This document shows positions 27,359 to 36,949 of a stretch of DNA of 64,000 nucleotides, in pieces (position 1 is the first letter of the stretch; every line of letters begins with the position of its first letter). The notes under the pieces are model-generated. The model was not told the origin of the DNA and searched no databases. It saw only the letters and a list, made by a program, of their open reading frames with translations. Source of the stretch: Clusia tigrina. Taxonomy: Eukaryota > Arthropoda > Insecta > Diptera > Clusiidae. The stretch lies in assembly GCA_920105625.2 (NCBI GenBank), contig CAKKTE020000328.1, forward strand, positions 2,418,001 to 2,482,000, read 5' to 3'. Both the position numbers and the translations under genes were made by a program.

Positions 27359-27636
27359 TGCTTTGAGCGATAACTTAAATTTACAAGAGGCTCGAGTACT
27401 TTATTGTTACAAAATTTCAAGGTTTTATGACGCTCCAGTAAAAAGTTACAAGCATTTGTATGTTGCAAACTTTGATAGGTGTAGGACGTACCGTATAGAA
27501 GTAAGGGCCATTGGAAGTTTTATCAGTGTTTGATTTGGGACTCAAGGGTAGCATTGCTTTGAGGGATAACTTAAGTTGACAAGAGACTCGAGTACTTTAT
27601 TGTTACAAAATTTGAAGGTTTTATGACGCTCCAGTA

Positions 27637-28426
27637 AAAAGTTACAAGCATTTGTATGTTGCAAACTTTGATAGGTGTAGGACGTCCGTATAGAAGTTAG
27701 GGCCCTTTGAAGTTTTATCAGTGTTTGATTTGGGACTCAAGGGTAGCATACCTTTGACCGATAGCTTAAATTGACAAGAGGCTCGAGTACTTTATTGTTA
27801 CAAAATTTGAAGGTTTTATGACGCTCCAGTAAAAAGTTACAAGCATTTGTATGTTGCAAACTTTGATAGGTGTAGGACGTACCGTATAGTAAGGGCCATT
27901 TGAAGTTTTATCAGTGTTTGATTTGGGACTCAAGGGTAGCATAGCTTTGAGCGATAGCTTAAATTGACAAGAGGCTCGAGTACTTTATTGTTACAAAATT
28001 TCAAGGTTTTATGACGCTCCAGTAAAAAGTTACAATCATTTGTATATTGCAAACTTTGATAGGTGTAGGACGTACCGTATAGAAGTTAGGGCCTTTTGTA
28101 GTTTTATCAGTGTTTGATTTGGGACTCAAGGGTAGCATAGCTTTGAGCGATAACTTAAATTGACAAGAGGCTCGAGTACTTTATTGTTAGAAAATTTCAA
28201 GGTTTTATGACGCTCCAGTAAAAAGTTACAAGCATTTGTATGTTGCAAACTTTGATAGGTGTAGGACGTATCGTATAGAAGTAAGGGCCATTTGAAGTTT
28301 TATCAATGTTTGATTTGGGACTCAAGGGTAGCATAGCTTTGAGCGATAGCTTAAATTGACAAGAGGCTCGAGTACTTTATTGTTACAAAATTTCAAGGTT
28401 TTATGACGCTCCAGTAAAAAGTTACA
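27637..28426. repeat. Long-range copy of the window's first ~790 bases
   Basis: Four consecutive monomers here match 1-790 at an offset of 27636 bp. They share two small deletions: GACGTCCGTATAG (one base short) and CCGTATAGTAAGG (three bases short). They also share the TCATTTGTATATTGC monomer with GGGCCTTTTGTAG and a GACGTATCG monomer. The left-edge copy has GGTAAAGGACG where this copy has GGTGTAGGACG, and similarity ends in the next monomer. Related GACGTCCG monomers recur near 29249 and 35033. Confidence 0.85.
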
Positions 28427-30197
28427 AGCATTTGTATGTTGCAAACTTTGATAGGTGTAGGACGTACCGTATAGAAGTAAGGGCCATTTGAAGTTTTATC
28501 AGTGTTTGATTTGGGACTCAACGGTAGCATTGCTTTGAGCGATAACTTAAATTGACAAGTGACTCGAGTACTTTATTGTTACAAAATTTGAAGGTTATAT
28601 GACGCTCCAGTAAAAAGTTACAAGCATTTGTATGTTGCAAACTTTGATAGTTGTAGGACATACCGTATAGAAGGTAGGGCCATTTGAAGTTTCATCAGTG
28701 TTTGATTTGTCACTCAAGGGTAGCATACCTTTGAGCGATAACTTAAATTGACAAGAGGCTCGAGTACTTTATTGTTAAAAAATTTCAAGGTTTTATGACG
28801 CTCCAGTAAAAAGTTACAAGCATTTGTATGTTGCAAACTTTGATAGGTGTAGGACGTACCGTATAGAAGTAAGGGCCATTTGAAGTTTTATCAGTGTTTG
28901 ATTTGGGACTCAAGGGTAGCATTGCTTTGAGCGATGGCTTAAATTGACAAGAGGCTCGAGTACTTTATTGTTACAAAATTTCAAGGTTTTATGACGCTCC
29001 AGTAAAAAGTTACAAGCATTTGTATGTTGCAAACTTTGATAGCTGTAGGACGTACCGTATAGAAGTAAGGGCCATTGGAAGTTTTATCAGTGTTTGATTT
29101 GGGACTCAAGGGTAGCATTGCTTTGAGCGATAACTTAAGTTGACAAGAGACTCGAGTACTTTATTGTTACAAAATTTGAAGGTTTTATGACGCTCCAGTA
29201 TAAAGTTACAAGCATTTGTATGTTGCAAACTTTGATAGGTGTAGGACGTCCGTATAGAAGTTAGGGCCCTTTGAAGTTTTATCAGTGTTTGATTTGGGAC
29301 TCAAGGGTAGCATACCTTTGACCGATAGCTTAAATTGACAAGAGGCTCGAGTACTTTATTGTTACAAAATTTGAAGGTTTTATGACGCTCCAGTAAAAAG
29401 TTACAAGCATTTGTATGTTGCAAACTTTGATAGGTGTAGGACGTACCGTATAGAAGTAAGGGATATTTGAAGTTTTATCAGTGTTTGATTTGGGACTCAA
29501 GGGTAGCATTGCTTTGAGCGATAACTTAAGTTGACAAGAGACTCGAGTACTTTATTGTTACAAAATTTGAAGGTTTTATGACGCTCCAGTAAAAAGTTAC
29601 AAGCATTTGTATGTTGCAAACTTTGATAGGTGTAGGACGTACCGTATAGAAGTTAGGGCCCTTTGAAGTTTTATCAGTGTTTGACTTAGGACTCAATGGT
29701 AGCATACCTTTGACCGATAGCTTAAATTGACAAGAGGCTCGAGTACTTTATTGTTACAAAATTTGAAGGTTTTATGACGCTCCAGTAAAAAGTTACAATC
29801 ATTTGTATATTGCAAACTTTGATAGGTGTAGGACGTACCGTATAGAAGTTAGGGCCTTTTGTAGTTTTATCAGTGTTTGATTTGGGACTCAAGGGTAGCA
29901 TAGCTTTGAGCGATAACTTAAATTGACAAGAGGCTCGAGTACTTTATTGTTACAAAATTTCAAGGTTTTATGACGCTCCAGTAAAAAGTTACAAGCATTT
30001 GTATGTTGCAAACTTTGATAGGTGTAGGACGTACCGTATAGAAGTAAGGGCCATTTGAAGCTTTATCAGTGTTTGATTTGGGACTCAAGGGTAGCATAGC
30101 TTTTAGCGATAGCTTAAATTGACAAGAGGCTCGAGTACTTTATTGTTACAAAATTTCAAGGTTTTATGACGCACCAGTAAAAAGTTACAATCATTTG

Positions 30198-30202
30198 TAT
30201 AT
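30198..30202. repeat. Target-site duplication, left copy (TATAT)
   Basis: TATAT directly precedes the element and is repeated at 32654-32658. The uninterrupted monomer class TCATTTGTATATTGC (for example near 29804) contains it once. The length balance (19 + 182 = 201 satellite bases in the interrupted monomer against 196) confirms a 5-bp duplication. Confidence 0.85.
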
Positions 30203-31054
30203 GAAATTAATTTAATTGACAGTTTTTTAAGTATTAATTTATCTCAAATTAATTATTTAGAGAATAGGTTACATAATATTCTTGATTTAATTTTTGTTTC
30301 TTCTGATATTAAATATAATTTATTTGAATGTCCGTATCCAATTTCGCCTCCTGGCTTACATCATTTAGCTTTGATTCTAGAAATTGAATTTTATGAATTT
30401 ATTCAAAGCCAACAAGCTTACAATAAATTTAATTTCAATTCATGCGATTACAATAGATTAAATAATATTTTTAATGAAGTCAATTGGAATGATTTATTTA
30501 TGGATAAAAGTACAGCGACTTGCTACGATATTTTTAAATCTCAAGTTTTAAGAATTTGTGAAAGCCATATTCCATGTGTTCCTCAAAATAAACATAAACT
30601 GCCCTGGTACACTACTGGCTTGAAGAAAATAAAAAATTTGCGCAATAAATTTTTTAAATTATTTCAAAGCAGTAATGATATCAATGATAAACTGAAATAT
30701 GAGCATTATTCGAGGGAGTTTAATTTTTTGAATAAGTTTTTGTATAAACAATATGTTCTTAAGTATGAATCTACTATAATTTCTAATCCGAAATCGTTTT
30801 GGAGTTATATCCAATTTAAAAAGGATGGATCTAATATTCCTACGTCAATGTTTTTAAATGATAAGAAATCTTTTCGTCTGTCTGACACCGTTGATCTCTT
30901 TGCTGATTATTTTAAATCGAATTACACAAATGATGATTCTTGGTACAATTCATGTATTCTTAATAATATAGATGAGTTTTTAGACATTGGTGAAGTTTCA
31001 ATATCTGTTGAGGAGGTTTTAATTGGTAGATTTGAAAATCTCCGTAAAAGCTGA
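30203..31054 (+). pseudogene. LINE ORF2 fragment: endonuclease C-terminus and linker
   Basis: One frame is open from the first base of the element to TGA at 31052-31054 (283 codons). A TTG at 30371 has no special status; the frame simply continues from the truncated 5' end, so there is no real start codon. Residues 14-34 carry a pattern typical of the end of LINE apurinic-type endonucleases (SQIN, then LDLIFVSS at about 27-34). They are followed by PYPISPPGLHH at about 44-54, whose His residues sit where the family's terminal catalytic His is found. The remaining ~225 residues are the Lys-rich linker (about PWYTTGLKKIKNLRNKFFK, later FWSYIQF) that precedes the reverse transcriptase in Jockey-like elements. 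The frame ends at ENLRKS and stops, and the homologous continuation lies in another frame. Not functional in this copy because the N-terminal endonuclease and upstream ORF1 are missing. Confidence 0.85.
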
Positions 31055-32516
31055 TATTGATGGTTTATCATCTATATTGCTGGTTAAATGTGCTAATGCC
31101 TTAGCTTTGCCTTTGTGTCAAGTTTTTAATAAATCATTAATGTCTGGAACATTTATTGATTGCTGGAAAATTGCTTCTATTACTCCTACCTTTAAAAGTG
31201 GTGTAAAAAATAATGTGTCCAATTATCGTCCAATCTCTAAGTTATCTAATGTTTCAAAGTTATTCGAGTCTATCATTAAGTTCAAACTATATTTCTTAGT
31301 TAAGCGTCATATTTGTATTGAACAACATGGGTTTGTCTCTGGGAGGTCAACAGTGACTAATCTTGCACTTTTTGCAAACTATTGTGTCTCATCTTTTGTA
31401 CTTGGACATCAAGTGGATGTCATATATACTGATTTTTCAAAGGCTTTTGATGTAGTTTCGCACTCTGTCTTGATTAGTAAACTTGGTAAAATGGGCTGCC
31501 ATTCGGCTTTTTTGAAGTGGATTAAATCGTATCTAAGTTATAGACGTTGTTATGTTTCCATTAATAACACGAATTCCTATATCTTTATGGCTACTTCTGG
31601 AGTTCCGCAAGGTAGTATTCTTGGGCCTTTGCTCTTTGTACTATATATTAATGATATTCGTAAATGTTTTTCTTATGCTAAATTTCTGTTGTATGCGGAT
31701 GATTTAAAGTTATTTGTTCGAGTTCAGAGTATTGCTGATTCTGTTTTTTTACAATCTGACCTTAATAAAGTTGTTGAATGGAGTATGTGTAATGGTTTCT
31801 GCTTAAATATTGGGAAATGTTCTAGTGCAACGTTTAGTAAATGTAACAATGTAATTGCAACTACTTATAGCATGTCTGGTTGTCCACTTCAAAAACATGA
31901 CATTATCCGTGACTTAGGGGTAATATTTGACTCTAAGTTTACTTTTGTCGAACACTTGAACTTCATTTTGCCCAAAGTTTATTCGCTTCTTGCTTTCGTT
32001 CGGAGGAATAGTGTTGAATTCAGTGATCCGCATACAAGAAAATCGCTCTATATATCCTTGGTTAGATCAAGATTAGAATATGCTTCTCTGATTTGGAATC
32101 CATCATATGCGATTCATTCATCTAGATTGGAAAGAGTACAAAAAATTGCTACCAAATATATGTTACAATCCACTAGTTTTAATGTTATGATGCCGTCGTA
32201 TAATGCTCGTTGTTTGTTAATGGGATTGAAATCTCTTGAATCGAGAAGAAAGATTAATTCAATAATGTTTATTTTCGACATAATCGCTGGGAATATTGAT
32301 GATCCCACCTTACTTAATCTTGTAAATTTTAATATACCTATGAGGCAGTTGCGGTTCCCTAAATTATTCTTTATTAAATGTCATCGTACTAACTATGCTC
32401 TAAGTGAACCTTTAACTAGAGCATTGTCTTTATGTAACTCATTGTCAATTAATAATTGTATTGATTTCTCATTGTCTAAATTTACTTTTAAAAATTTCAT
32501 TGTTAATTTATCCTAA
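31023..32516 (+). pseudogene. LINE ORF2 fragment: reverse transcriptase
   Basis: A 497-codon frame ends at TAA 32514-32516. It would polymerise cDNA by target-primed reverse transcription at a nicked chromosomal site. Numbered from 31023 (a TTG, not a real start), motifs are: NYRPISKLSNVSKLFE near 66-81; the catalytic Asp at D137 in YTDFSKAFD; SGVPQGSILGPLLF from 192; the catalytic pair in YADD 224-227 (31692-31703); RDLGVIFD 296-303; and SLVRSRLEY 345-353 in the thumb region. About 270 residues follow YADD with no recognisable RNase H motif, as in Jockey/CR1-type elements. All catalytic residues are kept and no internal stop is seen. The frame overlaps the upstream fragment out of phase. The coding match passes from one frame to the other near 31046-31049, so the first eight or so codons are probably not native. 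Called a pseudogene because of this frameshift and the truncated 5' end. Confidence 0.9.
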
Positions 32517-32636
32517 TGTTGGTTTTCAATGTTATCTGTCACTTTAAATTTATATATTATGTTAAATCTTATTAATGTGTATTTTTACTCACTTCATATT
32601 AACTCTAGTCTGTAAGGATTTCTGTTATCCATAGAC

Positions 32637-32653
32637 TCAATAAAGATCAATAA
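32637..32653 (+). repeat. 3'-terminal short repeat (TCAATAAAGA unit)
   Basis: TCAATAA occurs at 32637-32643 and again at 32647-32653, the last base of the element, giving 1.7 copies of a 10-bp unit. LINE clades outside the poly(A) type often end in short tandem repeats, and this could be such a tail. With fewer than two copies it could also be chance in AT-rich DNA. Confidence 0.5.
32639..32644 (+). promoter_or_regulatory. Polyadenylation signal AATAAA
   Basis: A canonical AATAAA lies 10 bp before the element's 3' end. It overlaps the first TCAATAA of the terminal short repeat, so it may owe its presence partly to that repeat. Confidence 0.55.
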
Positions 32654-32658
32654 TATAT
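32654..32658. repeat. Target-site duplication, right copy (TATAT)
   Basis: This is the second copy of TATAT, followed without loss by TGCAAACTTTGATAGG of the same satellite monomer. The bases before the two copies differ (G at 30197, A at 32653), which limits the duplication to five bases. Confidence 0.85.
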
Positions 32659-32835
32659 TGCAAACTTTGATAGGTGTAGGACGTACCGTATAGAAGTTAG
32701 GGCCTTTTGTAGTTTTATCAGTGTTTGATTTGGGACTCAAGGGTAGCATAGCTTTGAGCGATAACTTAAATTGACAAGAGGCTCGAGTACTTTATTGTTA
32801 CAAAATTTCAAGGTTTTATGACGCTCCAGTAAAAA

Positions 32836-35800
32836 GTTACAAGCATTTGTATGTTGCAAACTTTGATAGGTGTAGGACGTACCGTATAGAAGTAAGGGCC
32901 ATTTGAAGTTTTATCAGTGTTTGATTTGGGACTCAAGGGTAGCATAGCTTTGAGCGATAGCTTAAATTGACAAGAAGCTCGAGTACTTTATTGTTACAAA
33001 ATTTCAAGGCTTTATGACGCTCCAGTAAAAAGTTACAATCATTTGTATGTTGCAAACTTTGATAGGTGTAGGACGTACCGTATAGAAGTTAGGGCCATTT
33101 GCAGTTTTATCAGTGTTTGATTTGGGACTCAAGGGTAGCATAGCTTTGAGCGATGGCTTAAATTGACAAGAGGCTCGAGTACTTTATTGTTACAAAATTT
33201 CAAGGTTTTATGACGCTCCAGTAAATAGTTACAAGCATTTGTATGTTGCAAACTTTGATAGGTGTAGGACGTACCGTATAGAAGTAAGGGCCAGTTGAAG
33301 TTTTATCAGTGTTTGACTTGGGACTCAACGGTAGTATTGCTTTCAGCGATAACTTAAATTGACAAGAGACTCAAGTACTTTATTGTTACAAAATTTGAAT
33401 GTTTTATGACGCTCCAGTAAAAAGTTACAAGCATTTGTATGTTTTAAACTTTGATAGGTGTAGGACGTACCGTATAGAAGTAAGGGCCATTTGAAGTTTT
33501 ATCAGTGTTTGATTTGGGACTCAACGGTAGCATTGCTTTGAGCGATAACTTAAATTGACAAGTGACTCGAGTACTTTATTGTTACAAAATTTGAAGGTTA
33601 TATGACGCTCCAGTAAAAAGTTACAAGCATTTGTATGTTGCAAACTTTGATAGTTGTAGGACGAACCGTATAGAAGTTAGGGCCATTTGAAGTTTCATCA
33701 GTATTTGATTTGGGACTCAAGGGTAGCATACCTTTGAGCGATAACTTAAATTGACAAGAGGCTCGAGTACTTTATTGTTAAAAAATTTCAAGGTTTTATG
33801 ACGCTCCAGTAAAAAGTTACAAGCATTTGTATGTTGCAAACTTTGATAGGTGTAGGACGTACCGTATAGAAGCAAGGGCCATTTGAAGTTTTATCAGTGT
33901 TTGATTTGGGACTCAAGGGTAGCATTGCTTTGAGCGATAACTTAAATTGACAAGTGACTCGAGTACTTTAGTGTTACAAAATTTGAAGGTTATATGACGC
34001 TCCAGTAAAAAGTTACAAGCATTTGTATGTTGCAAACTTTGATAGGTGTAGGACATACCGTATAGAAGTTAGGGAAATTTGAAGTTTTATCAGTGTTTGA
34101 TTTGGGACTCAAGTGTAGCATAGCTTTGAGCGATAACTTAAATTGACAAGAGGCTCGAGTACTTTATTGTTAAAAAATTGTAAGGTTTTATGACGCTCCA
34201 GTAAAAAGTTACAAGCATTTGTATGTTGCAAACTTTGATAGGTGTAGGACGTACCGTATAGCAGTTAGGGCCCTTTGAAGTTTTATCAGTGTTTGATTTG
34301 GGACTCAAGGGTAGCATACCTTTGACCGATAGCTTAAATTGACAAGAGGCTCGAGTACTTTATTGTTAAAAAATTTCAAGGTTTTATGACGCTCCAGTAA
34401 AAAGTTACAAGCATTTGTATGTTGCAAACTTTGATAGGTGTGGGACGTACCGTATAGAAGTTAGGGCCATTTGAAGTTCCATCAGTGTTTGATTTTGGGA
34501 CTCAAGGGTTGCATAGCTTTGAGCGATAACATAAATTGACAAGAGGCTCGGGTACTCTATTGTTAAAAAATTTCAAGGTTTTATGACGCTCCAGTAAAAA
34601 GTTACAAGCATTTGTATGTTGCAAACTCTGTTAGGTGTAGGACGTACCGTATAGAAGTAAGAGCCATTTGAAGTTTTATCAGTGTTTGATTTGGGACTCA
34701 AGGGTAGCATTGCTTTGAGCGATAACTTAAATTGACAAGTGACTCGAGTACTTTATTGTTACAAAATTTCAAGGTTTTATGACGCTCCAGTAAAAAGTTA
34801 TAAGCATTTGTATGTTGCAAACTTTGATAGGTGTAGGACGTACCGTATAGAAGTTAGGGCCATTTGAAGTTTTATCAATGTTTGATTTGGGACTCAAGGG
34901 TAGCATAGCTTTGAGCGATAGCTTAAATTGACAAGAGGCTCGAGTACTTTATTGTTACAAATTTGAAGGTTTTATGACGCTCCAGTATAAAGTTACAAGC
35001 ATTTGTATGTTGTAAACTTTGATAGATGTAGGACGTCCGTATAGAAGTTAGGGCCCTTTGAAGTTTTATCAGTGTTTGATTTGGGACTCAAGGGTAGCAT
35101 AACTTTGAGCGATAACTTAAATTGACAAGAGGCTCGAGTACTTTATTGTTACAAAATTTCAAGGTTTGATGACGCTCCAGTAAAAAGTTACAAGCATTTG
35201 TATGTTGCAAACTTTGATAGGTGTAGGACGTACCGTATAGAAGTAAGGGCCATTTGAAGTTTTATCAGTGTTTGATTTGGGACTCAAGGGTAGCATAGCT
35301 TTCAGCGATAGCTTAAATTGACAAGAAGCTCGAGTACTTTATTGTTACAAAATTTCAAGGTTTTATGACGCTCCAGTAAAAAGTTACAATCATTTGTATG
35401 TTGCAAACTTTGATAGGTGTAGGACGTACCGTATAGAAGTTAGGGCCATTTGCAGTTTTATCAGTGTTTGATTTGGGACTCAAGGGTAGCATAGCTTTGA
35501 GCGATGGCTTAAATTGACAAGAGGCTCGAGTACTTTATTGTTACAAAATTTCAAGGTTTTATGACGCTCCAGTAAATAGTTACAAGCATTTGTATGTTGC
35601 AAACTTTGATAGGTGTAGGACGTACCGTATAGAAGTAAGGGCCATTTGAAGTTTTATCAGTGTTTGATTTGGGACTCAACGGTAGTATTGCTTTGAGCGA
35701 TAACTTAAATTGACAAGAGACTCAAGTACTTTATTGTTACAAAATTTGAAGGTTTTATGACGCTCCAGTAAAAACTTACAAGCATTTCTATGTTGCAAAC

Positions 35801-36949
35801 TTTGATAGGTGTAGGACGTACCGTATAGAAGTAAGGGCCATTTGAAGTTTTATCAGTGTTTGATTTGGGACTCAACGGTAGCATTGCTTTGAGCGATAAC
35901 TTAAATTGACAAGTGACTCGAGTACTTTATTGTTACAAAAGTTGAAGGTTATATGACGCTCCAGTAAAAAGTTACAAGCATTTGTATGTTGCAAACTTTG
36001 ATAGTTGTAGGACGAACCGTATAGAAGTTAGGGCCATTTGAAGTTTCATCAGTATTTCATTTGGGACTCAAGGGTAGCATACCTTTGAGCGATAACTTAA
36101 ATTGACAAGAGGCTCGAGTACTTTATTGTTAAAAAATTTCAAGTTTTATGACGCTCCAGTAAAAAGTTACAAGTATTTGTATGTTGCAAACTTTGATAGG
36201 TGTAGGACGTACCGTATAGAAGTAAGGGCCATTTGAAGTTTTATCAGTGTTTGATTTGGGACTCAAGGGTAGCATTGCTTTGAGCGATAACTTAAATTGA
36301 CAAGTGACTCGAGTACTTTAGTGTTACAAAATTTGAAGGTTATATGACGCTCCAGTAAAAAGTTACAAGCATTTGTATGTTGCAAACTTTGATAGGTGTA
36401 GGACATACCGTATAGAAGTTAGGGAAATTTGAAGTTTTATCAGTGTTTGATTTGGGACTCAAGGGTAGCATAGCTTTGAGCGATGGCTTAAATTGACAAG
36501 AGGCTCGAGTACTTTATTGTTACAAAATTTCAAGGTTTTATGACGCTCCAGTAAAAAGTTACAAGCATTTGTATGTTGCAAACTTTGATAGGTGTAGGAC
36601 GTACCGTATAGAAGTAAGGGCCCTTTGAAGTTTTACCAGTGTTTGATTTGGGACTCAAGGGTAGCATACCTTTGACCGATAGCTTAAATTGACAAGAGGC
36701 TCGAGTACTTTATTGTTACAAAATTTGAAGGTTTTATGACGCTCCAGTAAAAAGTTACAAGCATTTGTATGTTGCAAACTTTGATAGGTGTAGGACGTAC
36801 CATATAGATGTTAGGGCCATTTGAAGTTTTATCAGTGTTTGATTTGGGACTCAAGGGTAGCATACCTTTGACCGATAGCTTAAATTGACAAGAGGCTCGA
36901 GTACTTTATTGTTACAAAATTTGAAGGTTTTATGACGCTCCAGTAAAAA
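32836..36949. repeat. Satellite monomers in mixed variant order
   Basis: About 21 monomers follow the interrupted unit without a clean higher-order period. Blocks recur loosely: GTTAGGGCCATTTGCAG followed by GTAAATAG and CAACGGTAGTATTGC appears near 33080-33330 and 35440-35690, about 12 monomers apart. GGACGAACCG appears near 33660 and 36011, also 12 monomers apart. This suggests an older, partly scrambled 12-monomer repeat. No other feature is seen. Confidence 0.7.

Larger units (their letters stand above)
1..30202. repeat. 196-bp satellite DNA array, left part
   Basis: About 154 head-to-tail copies of a 196-bp monomer, all in the same orientation. The landmark GTTACAAGCATTTG recurs at 589, 785, 981, 1177, 1373 and so on, exactly 196 bp apart, and distance counts to 30184 give 154 units with only a few net bases of indel. 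The monomer is about 37% G+C (72 of 196 in my hand-built consensus). Variation is concentrated at a few sites: GAAGTAAGG/GAAGTTAGG/GATGTTAGG, GGGCCATTTG/GGGAAATTTG/GGGCCCTTTG/GGGCCTTTTG, GCATAGC/GCATTGC/GCATACC, GATAAC/GATAGC/GATGGC, and GGCTCGAG/GACTCGAG/GACTCAAG. No gene is present. The function is unknown; centromeric or heterochromatic satellite is the usual identity of such arrays, but the sequence alone does not show it. Confidence 0.98.
30203..32653 (+). mobile_element. 5'-truncated non-LTR retrotransposon (Jockey/CR1-like LINE)
   Basis: This is the only non-satellite DNA in the window. In order, it contains the C-terminal end of an apurinic-type endonuclease domain, a linker, a reverse transcriptase with YADD, a C-terminal region without an RNase H domain, a 137-bp 3' UTR with AATAAA, and a short 3' repeat. 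It begins abruptly inside the endonuclease reading frame, which is the usual 5' truncation of target-primed insertions. Satellite landmarks at 30184 and 32836 are 2652 bp apart, so the insertion added 2456 bp: 2451 bp of element plus a 5-bp target duplication. The element is visibly richer in A+T than the satellite. Assignment to the Jockey/CR1 side of the LINE tree rests on recalled family motifs. It has one frameshift and looks otherwise intact, so it is a young but dead copy. Confidence 0.93.
32517..32653 (+). other. 3' untranslated region of the retrotransposon
   Basis: This is a 137-bp AT-rich stretch between the TAA of the reverse transcriptase frame and the target duplication. It has no open frame of note. 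In LINEs this region carries the 3' end recognised by the reverse transcriptase. It ends in a short repeat, not a poly(A) tract. Confidence 0.8.

Noticed and set aside
27330..27533. Plus-strand open frame of 67 codons (and a similar one at 56501-56686)
   Set aside because: It spans slightly more than one satellite monomer that happens to lack stops, with a non-ATG start. It is not supported as a gene.
30371..30373. TTG at 30371 as the start of the first retrotransposon frame
   Set aside because: The same frame is open upstream to 30203 and encodes recognisable endonuclease residues, so the TTG is internal, not an initiation codon.
32114..32308. Minus-strand open frame of 64 codons within the retrotransposon
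   Set aside because: It is a shadow of the reverse transcriptase coding strand and has no recognisable domain.
30203..32653. LTR retrotransposon or endogenous retrovirus
   Set aside because: There are no terminal direct repeats, protease, integrase or RNase H. The endonuclease-linker-RT order, truncated 5' end and RT motifs fit a LINE.
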